From NCBI GenBank assembly GCA_963805645.1, contig CAWDVA010000010.1, positions 1 through 64,000 of the forward strand: a stretch of 64,000 bases of DNA. Direction: 5' to 3'. Source of the DNA: CAVXEH01 sp963805645 (GTDB lineage Bacteria > Chloroflexota > Limnocylindria > QHBO01). Positions 6,223 to 14,475 of this stretch are shown here, in pieces. Positions within the stretch are counted from its first letter, which is position 1. Each line of letters begins with the position of its first letter. Position numbers and translations under genes: made by a program. The notes below the pieces were generated by a model. The model was given only the letters and a program-made list of their open reading frames with translations. It was not told the DNA's origin and made no database searches.

Positions 6223-8211
6223 TCATCGAGCGTTGCGCATGGACGGAACGAAGACCGCGACGACCGCCGCGATGGTGCACACCGCCCCGCCCACGCCCAT
6301 CACGATGGCCGGACCGTTTGCCGGCCCCAGGATGTCCGCCAGCCAGCCCGCCCCGGCCATGGAGGCGGCCATCACGCCGTACACGAGGGCCTGGCGGGTG
6401 GAGACCACCCGGCCCATCAGCCGCTGCGGCGTGCGCTGCTGGAACAGGGTGATGTTGGGGATCAGGAAGATCATGTTCGTTGCGCCCACCAAGAAGAACA
6501 GGACCATGGCCCAGACCGGGTCGCGGACGAAGGCGGCGGCCACGAAGACCAGCCCGAACGAGAAGAAGCCCACGATCGACATCGGTCCCTTGGGGAAGCG
6601 CTCGGCGACGGCCCCGATCACCACCCCGCCCACGATGCTGCCCAGGCCGATGGCGGCCATCAGCAGCGAATAGTTGAACGGGAAGCCGATGTGGCTGCGG
6701 TCCAGGACCGTCTGCGCATAGAGCAGGGAGCAGGCGATCTCGGCCCCCACCGCGATCTGGGAGAAGGCGCTCACCACGGTGTTGCTGAACAGCTCGGCCT
6801 GGCGGCGCAGGAAGAGCCAGCCATCCACCATCTCGCGCCAGATGGCCCCCAGGCTGAGGCGCTCCCCCACGTGGTCGGACGGTCCCATGACCATGGCCCA
6901 CAGGAGCACGCCGCTGATGAGGTACGACGCGCCGTCGATGATGAACGCCACGCCCACCAGGGAGCTGAGCGCCGCCACCAGCAGACCGGCCACCGGGTAG
7001 CCCAGCAGGTCGGCCATGGTCTCGGTGAGGGTTACCGCGGAGTTGGCAGCCACCAGGTCACGATCGCCCACCACCAGCGGCACGATGGCCACCTTGGCCG
7101 GGCGGAAGACCAGGCTCACGGTGGCGACGGCGAAGGCCACCACGTAGACCAGGGCGATGTTGATGTCGATGACGATCGGTACCAGCAGCACCAGCCCGGC
7201 CCGCAGGACGTCGCACACGATCATGGTGACGCGGCGGTCCCACCGGTCCGCGAGCGCGCCGGCGAGCGGGCCCAGGATGACGTTGGGGGCGGCGGTCATG
7301 GCAAAGGTGATGCCCACCTCCAGCGCATCGCCGCGGGTGGCGACCAGGAATCCCAGCGCCACCTGGTGCAGGCGGTCCCCGAAGACGCTGATCAGCTGGC
7401 CAACCCACAGCAGGGCGAAGTTCGCGTTTCGGGCCAGGCGCAGGTAGGGAGACTGTGCCCGGCCGGGGATCGCGCCCTCGCCGGGGAGGACCGCCTCGCC
7501 CGTCCCGGCCATGGCCGGCGAGGAGACCGCCACCATGGGGCCGCGCGCCGCAGCGGCCTGCGGCGTGGCGAAGACGCCGGCGAAGGCGACGCCGGACTGG
7601 AACTCGCCGCCGGTGGTGGGCCGCATGGGACCGGAAGGCAGCGCCACGCCGGCGCGGACCGGCGCGTTGGGCCGGGTCATGGAGGACACGATGGCCCAGA
7701 AGATGCCCAGCGCCAGGAGCACGTCGCCGACGCTGACCACGTCGCGGATGACGGGCACCGGGAAGGGCACCACGTCACCGAAGATGCCGCCCCGCTGGAC
7801 GAAGTCCGCGACCGAGGTGGCGCCCATCAGGAAGTGGAACGGGTCCGTCCCCAGGTCGGCGGGGGTCAGGCCCGCAGCCGTCAGGGCGCCGGTCCAGACC
7901 GGCATCTGGCCCGCATTGAGCAGGACCGCCAGGGTGTTGAGGCCGATGCCCACCGCCGCGACCTGCAGGCCGGGGACGCGCCAGTTCCCCCAGAGCCAGG
8001 CGAAGATCAGGACGTAGGCCGCAATGAACGCGCCGCCCAGCGGCAACGTGGTGTCGACGTTCCAGCCACCGGCGAGGTAGGCGCCCAGCCGCAGGCCCAG
8101 CGCCAGGCCCAGCAGCCAGAGCCAGCGCAGCCGCAGCTCCGCGAGGCGAGGCAGGCCACCTCCCGCCAGCGCTCCGATGACGAGCGCCAGCGCTATGGCG
8201 CTAAGGAACAT
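6223..8211 (-). CDS. DUF5317 domain fused to an MFS transporter, 662 aa
   Basis: Residues 1-185 form a small polytopic domain with the DUF5317 pattern: several short helices, then Asn-Ala-Gly-Gln-Met-Pro-Val and a Gly-Thr-Asp-Pro-Phe-His-Phe-Leu segment. A linker (about 185-265) leads to a 12-helix major facilitator domain beginning near Phe-Ala-Leu-Leu-Trp-Val-Gly-Gln. It carries the inter-helix motif Gly-Ala-Leu-Ala-Asp-Arg-Trp-Asp-Arg-Arg, and Gly-Arg-Val-Val-Ser-Thr-Arg later. The MFS part resembles the MFS_3/enterobactin-exporter-like efflux group, so drug or metabolite export is likely; the substrate is unknown. The gene overlaps the HD-GYP gene by 11 bases. A fusion of these two domains is unusual. 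Confidence 0.75.
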   Translation of the reverse strand: MFLSAIALALVIGALAGGGLPRLAELRLRWLWLLGLALGLRLGAYLAGGWNVDTTLPLGGAFIAAYVLIFAWLWGNWRVPGLQVAAVGIGLNTLAVLLNAGQMPVWTGALTAAGLTPADLGTDPFHFLMGATSVADFVQRGGIFGDVVPFPVPVIRDVVSVGDVLLALGIFWAIVSSMTRPNAPVRAGVALPSGPMRPTTGGEFQSGVAFAGVFATPQAAAARGPMVAVSSPAMAGTGEAVLPGEGAIPGRAQSPYLRLARNANFALLWVGQLISVFGDRLHQVALGFLVATRGDALEVGITFAMTAAPNVILGPLAGALADRWDRRVTMIVCDVLRAGLVLLVPIVIDINIALVYVVAFAVATVSLVFRPAKVAIVPLVVGDRDLVAANSAVTLTETMADLLGYPVAGLLVAALSSLVGVAFIIDGASYLISGVLLWAMVMGPSDHVGERLSLGAIWREMVDGWLFLRRQAELFSNTVVSAFSQIAVGAEIACSLLYAQTVLDRSHIGFPFNYSLLMAAIGLGSIVGGVVIGAVAERFPKGPMSIVGFFSFGLVFVAAAFVRDPVWAMVLFFLVGATNMIFLIPNITLFQQRTPQRLMGRVVSTRQALVYGVMAASMAGAGWLADILGPANGPAIVMGVGGAVCTIAAVVAVFVPSMRNAR

Positions 8212-9067
8212 CGTCCGAGGCCAGTGCCTGCCTCGGTGCGCTACCTCGCTGGGGGGATGGCGTCGTGCTCATCGGCCCCGTGTCGGAATCCGGGTCGCCA
8301 TCGGTCTGGGGCTCGTCGGCCGTCGCGGCCGCGATGCGTGGCGTGGCGCCCGTCTTGCTGCCGCCCGAGCCGTCCGGGGCATCTGGCGTGGTATCCCGTG
8401 GATCTTCCGCGTGGAGCATGGTGGGCAGCTCGCTGTCGTCATCCGGCCGACGATCCAGGATGTCGCGATCCAGGTTGACCAGGATGGGCACGATCTCCGA
8501 GTCGAACTGGATGCCGGAGAACTTCTCCAGCTCGGCCACCGCCTGCTCGTGGGTGAACGGGATGAGCCGATACGGGCGCGACGAGGTCATGGCCTCGTAC
8601 GCGTCGGCGATGGTCAGGATGCGGGCGCCCAGGGGGATGTCCAGCGCCTCCAGGCCCTCCGGGTAGCCGGAGCCGTTGATCCACTCGTGGTGGCTCCTGA
8701 TGAGCGGTGCCTCCGGTGAGAGCTGGCGGGCCGGCGCCACGATCTCCGCGCCGATGGTGGGGTGCTGGTTCATGAGGTGCCGCTCGTGCTTGTCCAGCGG
8801 GCCGGGCTTGAGGAGCACGTTGTCTCGGATGCCGATCTTGCCCACGTCGTGGAGGAGCCCGGCCCACTTGATCTTCTCGATCTCCGCCTCGGGGAGCTTC
8901 ATCACGCGGCACATGGCCTCCGCGATGTGGCTCACCCGTTGCGAATGACCCCGGGTGTACCTATCCCGGGCATCCACGGCGTTCGCGAGGGCCCCGATGG
9001 TCTGCTCGAAGAGCTCCCGCGTCTCGACGTATCGGTGATACGCCAGCCTCGTCGTGAAGAGTGGCAC
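8201..9067 (-). CDS. HD-GYP phosphodiesterase domain (surviving part of a broken sensor gene)
   Basis: HD-GYP proteins hydrolyse the second messenger cyclic di-GMP. All catalytic elements are present: His-Ser-Gln-Arg-Val, the HD pair in Leu-Leu-His-Asp-Val-Gly-Lys, His-Pro in the next helix, His-His-Glu, then Gly-Ser-Gly-Tyr-Pro and Ala-Asp-Ala-Tyr-Glu-Ala-Met-Thr. The open frame begins at GTG 9067, but upstream codons in the same frame (Trp-Trp-Thr-Thr-Pro-Leu-Phe-Val-Val) continue a membrane helix, so this is not the ancestral start. Earlier parts of the sensor are found in other frames up to 9728. The last 90 residues are a disordered Ser/Thr/Asp-rich tail. A soluble phosphodiesterase could still be made from 9067. 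Confidence 0.75.
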   Translation of the reverse strand: MPLFTTRLAYHRYVETRELFEQTIGALANAVDARDRYTRGHSQRVSHIAEAMCRVMKLPEAEIEKIKWAGLLHDVGKIGIRDNVLLKPGPLDKHERHLMNQHPTIGAEIVAPARQLSPEAPLIRSHHEWINGSGYPEGLEALDIPLGARILTIADAYEAMTSSRPYRLIPFTHEQAVAELEKFSGIQFDSEIVPILVNLDRDILDRRPDDDSELPTMLHAEDPRDTTPDAPDGSGGSKTGATPRIAAATADEPQTDGDPDSDTGPMSTTPSPQRGSAPRQALASDDVP

Positions 9068-9728
9068 GACGAATAGCGGCGTGGTCCACCATCCGACTGC
9101 CGTTCGGCAGCTGGAAGATCTGCGCCATGAACCAAGCCAGCGGAACGAGCGCGATGATGTTCGTGGTCATGATGCGGAGGTCCCTTGCCCAGATCGACAT
9201 GAGAGTGTTGACCCGACTGCGCGCACTGACTACCAGTGCATGCCAGGAGTGTGTTGAGGAGTTGTAGACGACCGCAGCGACTACGCAGATAGCAGACGAA
9301 GGCGAGTGGTCCCGGTTGAGCAGGGTTCGACCCGAGGGACGGCCAGGGCTCTGTCGTAGAGCATGCCGCTGACAGCGGCTGGGAGGACGATCTGGGCGTG
9401 GTTGTTTAGGGTGCCGTACCAGGGGATTTCTCGGCTTGAACCTCTCGACAGATCAAAGGTGCCGAGCAGTGCCACTATTCCAGCAGCTAGCGGGACCGCC
9501 GACGACAATCGTCGCTGATGACACGGCGCGAGCCCCACCGATACGGAGATTCCGGCGGGCAACTGAATGGGCAATGCACTCGCGACGAGAGTAGTCGCGA
9601 CCCAGAACGCGAGGCCCAGCAATCCACCCAGTTCCGGTCGGATCGGGAAGAAGAGCGATAGCCGCCGCCAGCACAATGCCGGCAGCGGCTACCTGAATGA
9701 CGATTAGAAGGCGAAGGTATCTATTCAC
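9065..9728 (-). pseudogene. Frameshifted membrane-sensor half of the HD-GYP gene
   Basis: Reading the minus strand from ATG 9728, pieces of one multi-helix sensor domain appear in sequence but in alternating frames. These are Met-Asn-Arg-Tyr-Leu with a first helix; Leu-Ala-Phe-Trp-Val-Ala-Thr-Thr-Leu-Val; Ser-Ser-Ala-Thr-Ile-Val-Val-Gly-Gly-Pro; Ile-Val-Ala-Leu-Leu-Gly-Thr-Phe-Asp with Pro-Trp-Tyr-Gly-Thr; a helix around 9290-9200; Ala-Leu-Val-Pro-Leu-Ala-Trp; and finally Trp-Trp-Thr-Thr-Pro-Leu-Phe, which joins the HD-GYP frame. At least four frame changes are needed, near 9630, 9520, 9500, 9300 and 9105. The order of the pieces shows that the ancestral protein was a polytopic sensor fused to HD-GYP. 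Confidence 0.7.
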
Positions 9729-10130
9729 CCGGCACTCCGCGTAGGTCCGCTAGTGCCGGAGTCTACCATCGACTTCTACCAGATTCTGAGACTTGCGCCT
9801 CCGGCCAATGCCAGAGCCACCAGGCTCAGGAGAGTGGTCAAGAAGCGGTGGAAGGCGATACAGGAGTAGCATCACGCCACCAGCCCCACTACCAGCTCTT
9901 GGCGTTCTCTCGTGCCATCAGAAGGTGCCCTCTTCCGTAGCTAAGTGCACAACAACCGACTATCCAAGTGTCGGACGGTCGGTTGCACTACACGCTCCCC
10001 GACTGGCCTAAGTGCCCACATTCAGCAAGCGGATCGATGCGCCCTAGTATCTCTGCTGTTCTAGTACCGAAGTACTAGAACTTGGCCGTACCATAACGCC
10101 CCTAAGCACACCGGTCAAGAGCATTGCTTC
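9729..10130. other. Gene-free low-GC stretch
   Basis: This is about 400 bases with clearly lower GC than the surroundings. No credible coding frame was found: the one open frame, near 9793-10011 on the plus strand, has no domain-like composition. The only structure noted is the hairpin at 10058-10081. The stretch belongs to the longer low-GC tract of about 9.1-11.9 kb. Confidence 0.5.
10058..10081 (-). terminator. UUCG-capped hairpin downstream of the SARP/STAND regulator
   Basis: GTTCTAGTAC (10058-10067) and GTACTAGAAC (10072-10081) are perfect complements. Read on the minus strand the loop is TTCG, a very stable tetraloop. It lies 50 bases beyond the stop of the regulator gene and probably ends its transcript, although no T-run follows. 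Confidence 0.5.
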
Positions 10131-13100
10131 CTAAACGTCGTTTCGGTCTAGTAGAGTTTGACGAATCCGCAGCGCCTTCGATGCCGACTCAAGTTCTGGT
10201 GACGGTGGCTCGTCGAATTCCCGGGACAGGTTGCGAGCGAAGCGCTGCAAGAGTGCGATAGCTGCCGGTCTGCGGCCGGAGTCGGCGAATGCGCGCGCGA
10301 GGGCTATCGTTGCTGACTCATCCAGTGCGTCCAGCGCCAAGAGCGCGCGCGCAAGTTGTGTTCTCTCCCGTGGCGGCAACGCCTCCCCCTCAATTGGGAG
10401 TAGCAGTGCATCGCGAATGAGGTCGTGGACGCGCTGTCTGGGTGCCGAGGACCAATCGTCGTACCGGGACTCGTGCAGGAATTCTCCTTCGCAGACGCGC
10501 GAGATGAACGCTGCGCATTCTGTTGCTGCCGTTCCGCCTACTGCAAGCTCGCCTGCGCGGTCGATTATCTGCAGCCAGTCGATTTCCACGAGGTCCGGGT
10601 GCAACTGCAAGTGATCGGCGCTCGAGATGATGTAAGGGGGGCTGTATCCGTCGCGATAGTCCGCATCGATCTCTCGACGTAACTGGAACAGCGTCTGATT
10701 CAGGCTGTTAACGGCGGCGCCCGGGTCGGATTCGGGCCAGAGGGCATCGAGCACGGAATCACGACTGCATGGTGTCTTTCCATACGCTGCTAAGAGACTC
10801 AGAAGGGCTCGCGTTCGGCGTTTGCGGATCGTGATAGGCGGACTGGCCCAGGAATCGCGGTGGATTTCGAGATTCCCGAGAGTTCTTAAGAACAAGTGCG
10901 GGGAATGTCGCACCACGAGGCGAGCACGCAGAGCAGCGAAGTCACGTTGCGACATCGAGGACAGAGCTTCCGCGGCGCCGGGTAGCGCATTGCGCTCTAT
11001 GGCCTCCAGGACAATCGCTCGCCTTTCCATGGGGATTGTGGCAAGACCGGCGCTCGCCGTCAGCGGTATCCAATGTGACGGATCGGCCTCAATCAGTTGG
11101 GCGAGTAGGGATGGGCCCCCCGCCTTCACTAGTTCCTTGAGGTAGGGCGAACATCGCCGGAGCCATGCCGTCAGAGAACCTGTGATACCCAATCGTTCAC
11201 ACTCGGCAATTGCTGAAGCGACAGTGTTTGCTGCTTCCGGCCGTCGGTGCTCCAGGAGTAGAGGGGCGACAATCACCGGCGTGAGCGCTGCAACATACCG
11301 AGCCCCCCGAGCCCCCCAACTGGCGGCTGTTGCCAGGCTGCGCGCGCCGCAATCTGGCCCACACCTGCGGTGCGTATGATCGAAGACTTCCAGCACTGTG
11401 ATTCTCGGGCTGTCTAGCCGGGGATCCTTCCCATGGCTGCGAAGCAAGTCCGCAACGGCACCGAGTTGGGGTCCGGCAAGCCCAGCCTGCAGGGCTATCT
11501 CTAGATAGTGGATCCGCGCTGCTTCTACCGCATTTCCTTCGTGTTGGGTGCTGAGTCCAACGACCTTGAGTGCGTCCAGTGCCTCTTCCCAGCGCTCGTG
11601 TGCTGACAGCGCGAGGGCAAGACCGCACTTCGCTTCTGCGTTGGCCCGATACCAACTTCGCGTGCGCGAGTTAGCGACAGTTGCAACCTCCAATGCGCGT
11701 TGCCTGTTCCCCTGGGCTAACAGGGCCCGCACCAAGTTGTAGTTGTCCGCGAAGGGATTCGAGTGCGGCTGAGCCCAGAATTCCGCGGCGCGTTCCAACG
11801 ACGCGACGGCGCTGCCGACCTCGCCCATCTCGAGTTGGAGGTGACCGATGTTGTGGAGGCCAATCGCGGCGTAGTGCTCGAGCCCCATCTGGGTAGCCTC
11901 GGCCGTAACCCGCATGAGAGCCATCAGAACCTCGGCAAGTGGGGAATGGAGCCATTGCGAGGTGATGGCGATGTTTCCCTGGAGGCGCAGCAGCAGCGCG
12001 CGATCATCGGCAGGGGTGATCGCCAGTCCGTCCGAGGCCGTCCGATAGGCGGTCTCTGGTTTTCCCCAGTGATGGAAGATGGAGCTCTCCTTCACGAGCG
12101 CCAGGGCCTGCATCCGGCGATCGCCCTTCTTCTCGAAGAAGATCCTTGCCCGCTCGAGAGCCACCAGGGCCGAATCGAACTCCCCGCGGATTCCGAGTGC
12201 TTCGCCATGCAGGAGGCTCAGGCGGGCGTTGTCCCGGATAGCCTTGTCGGGAAGCTCCTGCAGCCACTCGTCGACCATGCCCAGCCGACCCTCCGCGACG
12301 ACCTCCTCCCCATACCGGGCGATCAGCCGGGCCGCCTGCCGCTGCAGGCCGGCCCGCAGGTAGTGGTAGATGGCCTCCGGCCACTGTGTCGACGTCTCGT
12401 AGTACGACGCCGCGTGGATGTGGAGCCCGGTCACCTCCGCATCGGTCCGCTCGTCCGAGAGCCGCCGCTCCAGGAAGTCCCGGAAGAGGCCGTGGTACCG
12501 ATATCGGGCCTCGTCGAGCCGGTACGTGAACAGGCCGGCGTGCTCGAGCTGAAGGAGGCGGCGCATCCCGTCGTGGACGCCGGCGAGGCGCTCCGCGAGA
12601 TCGGGCGTGATCTGCTGCAGGATGGAGGTCGAGAGCAGGAAGTTGCGCGTCTCCTCCGTTTGCTGCTCCAGGACCTCCTCCGCCAGGAAGCTGAACAGGT
12701 CCGTGTCGGAGCGCGCCGTGAGGGACTCGATCAGCGCCCGGCGCTTCTCCGGCGTCTTGCGCTCGCGCAGGGTGACCTCCACCAGCTGCAGGCTCGCCGC
12801 CCACCCCTCCGTGCGGCGCTCCAGCTCCGATGCCTCGTCTGGCGTGAGCGGATCCCGATAGACGTCACGGAACAGCTCCGTGATCTCCGGCTCCGTCATG
12901 CGCAGCTCGTTGGTCCGCAGCTCGGCGTACCCGCCGTGGGTCTTAAACCGGGCGAACTGCAGCTGCGGCTTGCCGCGCGAGAGGAAGACGAAGCGGCAGG
13001 TGGACGGTGCGTCGCGCAGGATCTGGTTCCACAGACCGCGGACCTCCGTCACGGATGCGACGTACTGCCAGTCGTCGATGATGAAGGTGCACGGCTCCTT

Positions 13101-13493
13101 CAGCCGCTCGTGCATCTCCGCCAGCAGGAACGCGGTGACGCCCGGCCGTGACGATCCCGGGCCGCCCATCTGGCGCAGGATCGAGTGGGCCTTGCGGCCA
13201 AAGCCCGGGTGGCGCTGGCTGACCGCTTCGACGATGTAGCTGATGTGCAGGGTCCAGTCCCGGTCGTTGCGATCGAGCTTGTACCAGTAGCACGGGAAGT
13301 CGACCGTCTGCTCCCACTGCCACAGCAGCGTGGTCTTGCCGTATCCGGCACCCGCGGCGATCACCACCGCCCGGCATTCCGCGCGGGCGTTCAGCCACTC
13401 GAGCAGCCTCGGTCGGCGCAGCGTGGGCGTGACGAAGCGCGGCGAGATGACCTTGTTGTGGATGAGCGGGTAGGCGCTCTTGTACTCCTCCAT
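10131..13493 (-). CDS. Large STAND ATPase regulator with C-terminal SARP/BTAD domain, 1120 aa
   Basis: Start ATG 13493 (Met-Glu-Glu-Tyr-Lys-Ser) is chosen because the conserved MalT-like N-terminus begins there; the longer open frame to 13706 runs antisense to folK. Domain order: NB-ARC/MalT-type ATPase with Walker A Gly-Ala-Gly-Tyr-Gly-Lys-Thr-Thr at 48-55 and an Ile-Ile-Asp-Asp Walker B; a helical arm; a long TPR region (about 380-860); an OmpR-like winged helix (about 868-965, with Arg-Lys-Arg-Arg-Thr-Arg-Ala-Leu); and a bacterial transcriptional activation domain to the end. Such proteins bind a small inducer and activate transcription; target and inducer are unknown. Base composition changes near 11.95 kb: the 3' half (TPR to BTAD) is much lower in GC than the 5' half. 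Confidence 0.85.
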   Translation of the reverse strand: MEEYKSAYPLIHNKVISPRFVTPTLRRPRLLEWLNARAECRAVVIAAGAGYGKTTLLWQWEQTVDFPCYWYKLDRNDRDWTLHISYIVEAVSQRHPGFGRKAHSILRQMGGPGSSRPGVTAFLLAEMHERLKEPCTFIIDDWQYVASVTEVRGLWNQILRDAPSTCRFVFLSRGKPQLQFARFKTHGGYAELRTNELRMTEPEITELFRDVYRDPLTPDEASELERRTEGWAASLQLVEVTLRERKTPEKRRALIESLTARSDTDLFSFLAEEVLEQQTEETRNFLLSTSILQQITPDLAERLAGVHDGMRRLLQLEHAGLFTYRLDEARYRYHGLFRDFLERRLSDERTDAEVTGLHIHAASYYETSTQWPEAIYHYLRAGLQRQAARLIARYGEEVVAEGRLGMVDEWLQELPDKAIRDNARLSLLHGEALGIRGEFDSALVALERARIFFEKKGDRRMQALALVKESSIFHHWGKPETAYRTASDGLAITPADDRALLLRLQGNIAITSQWLHSPLAEVLMALMRVTAEATQMGLEHYAAIGLHNIGHLQLEMGEVGSAVASLERAAEFWAQPHSNPFADNYNLVRALLAQGNRQRALEVATVANSRTRSWYRANAEAKCGLALALSAHERWEEALDALKVVGLSTQHEGNAVEAARIHYLEIALQAGLAGPQLGAVADLLRSHGKDPRLDSPRITVLEVFDHTHRRCGPDCGARSLATAASWGARGARYVAALTPVIVAPLLLEHRRPEAANTVASAIAECERLGITGSLTAWLRRCSPYLKELVKAGGPSLLAQLIEADPSHWIPLTASAGLATIPMERRAIVLEAIERNALPGAAEALSSMSQRDFAALRARLVVRHSPHLFLRTLGNLEIHRDSWASPPITIRKRRTRALLSLLAAYGKTPCSRDSVLDALWPESDPGAAVNSLNQTLFQLRREIDADYRDGYSPPYIISSADHLQLHPDLVEIDWLQIIDRAGELAVGGTAATECAAFISRVCEGEFLHESRYDDWSSAPRQRVHDLIRDALLLPIEGEALPPRERTQLARALLALDALDESATIALARAFADSGRRPAAIALLQRFARNLSREFDEPPSPELESASKALRIRQTLLDRNDV

Positions 13494-13623
13494 TGCGTTT
13501 CCCCGGGCGGGTAGGGCCGCAGAGGGGGTCATCCTCCCCCGGTGATCACCTCGGCTCGCGAACGGTAGCCGATGGGCAATTATCGGCGCCTTACTGCCAC
13601 ATCGGCTAGAGTCAATCCCGAGG

Positions 13624-14163
13624 ATGCGAGCCTTCATCGGCCTTGGCGGAAACCTGCCGGAGACAAGCGATGCGCTGGGGCGGGCGGTCGCTGAGCTGCG
13701 CGGCATCGGCTCGGTGGTGCGTGCCTCGTCCCTGTATGCATCGGCGCCGCGGGACCTGCTCGATCAGCCGGAGTTCACCAACGCCGCCCTCGAGCTGCAC
13801 ACCGACCTGGAGCCGGAGGCGCTGCTCGTCGCCCTCAAGCGGATCGAGCTCAGCCTGGGCCGCGATCCACAGGGGGTCCGATACGGACCGCGGGTGGTGG
13901 ACCTGGACATTTTGGCCTTTGACGGCCGATGTGTGACCGATGCCCGCCTGGACCTGATCGTGCCCCACCCCCGGCTGCACGAGCGTCGCTTCGTCCTGGA
14001 GCCGATGGCGGAGCTCCAGCCCGACCTGCGCCCGTGGCGTGGCTGCGACGACGTGCGGCGCGACGTCACCATCGCGGACCTGCTCCCGCACGTCGCGGAC
14101 CAGGACGTCCGCCGCATTGCGGGTCCGGAATGGGCCGATCCCGTCCCCGGTCGACCGGGGTAG
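13624..14163 (+). CDS. folK: 2-amino-4-hydroxy-6-hydroxymethyldihydropteridine pyrophosphokinase
   Basis: This enzyme transfers pyrophosphate from ATP to the pterin before dihydropteroate synthesis in the folate pathway. The 179-aa protein starts with Ala-Phe-Ile-Gly-Leu-Gly-Gly-Asn-Leu. It has the HPPK signature Arg-Tyr-Gly-Pro-Arg-Val-Val-Asp-Leu-Asp-Ile-Leu at 86-97 with the two catalytic Asp, and Pro-His-Pro-Arg-Leu-His-Glu-Arg-Arg-Phe-Val-Leu at 114-125. The C-terminal 40 residues extend beyond the usual length. TAGAGT at 13607-13612 could be its -10 element, giving a very short leader. folP and folB are not in the window, so the gene is separated from the rest of its pathway. It is divergent from the large regulator. 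Confidence 0.92.
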   Translation: MRAFIGLGGNLPETSDALGRAVAELRGIGSVVRASSLYASAPRDLLDQPEFTNAALELHTDLEPEALLVALKRIELSLGRDPQGVRYGPRVVDLDILAFDGRCVTDARLDLIVPHPRLHERRFVLEPMAELQPDLRPWRGCDDVRRDVTIADLLPHVADQDVRRIAGPEWADPVPGRPG

Positions 14164-14187
14164 GGACATGCCGCGTGCCGGGGCCCT

Positions 14188-14410
14188 CGACTTGTCAGGC
14201 GCGCATCACCGTAGCGTTAGGCGAGTGGAACGGCCAGGGAGGTGAGCCAGCGGCCCTGATCCACGCTCACCTCGGCCGGTCCGGGCGGCCCAACCCGAGC
14301 CCCGACTCGCCTAACGCGACACACACCAGCAGGTGACGAGTCGGGAGGGCGAGGCACCGCGTAACGCGCGCCAGGTCAGCAGGTGACGAGTTGGTAGGGT
14401 GTCAGGCGGC
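14188..14410. repeat. Repeat cassette, copy 1: 104-bp inverted-repeat element plus 50-bp tandem units
   Basis: The core at 14214-14317 (104 bp) is bounded by perfect 13-bp terminal inverted repeats, GCGTTAGGCGAGT (14214-14226) and ACTCGCCTAACGC (14305-14317). It is preceded by CGACTTGTCAGGCGCGCATC (from 14188), shared with copy 2, and followed by about 1.7 copies of a 50-bp unit (CAGCAGGTGACGAG at 14327 and 14377). TGTCAGGCG occurs at both ends (14193-14201 and 14400-14408). No transposase is encoded. The core looks like a MITE-type or large-hairpin element. Confidence 0.75.
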
Positions 14411-14438
14411 CGATGTCGCCGCCAGCGCGCTGTGGGGC

Positions 14439-14469
14439 TTGACTCTGGGGTAGCCGGAGGGTTCATGCT
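14439..14469 (+). promoter_or_regulatory. MerR-type promoter with 19-bp spacer
   Basis: TTGACT (14439-14444) and CATGCT (14464-14469) are separated by exactly 19 bp, the over-long spacer typical of promoters controlled by MerR-family proteins. The spacer holds an imperfect dyad, CTCTGG-N5-CCGGAG (14443-14459). The start codon of the merR gene follows at 14476, so the transcript is probably leaderless and the gene autoregulated. Confidence 0.75.
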
Positions 14470-14475
14470 CCGCGC

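Noticed and set aside
6691..8478. 595-residue open frame opposite the MFS fusion
   Set aside because: Same antisense effect; no start signal and no membrane or domain pattern.
9793..10011. 72-residue plus-strand frame in the low-GC gap
   Set aside because: No ribosome binding site, biased composition, and no sign of conservation.
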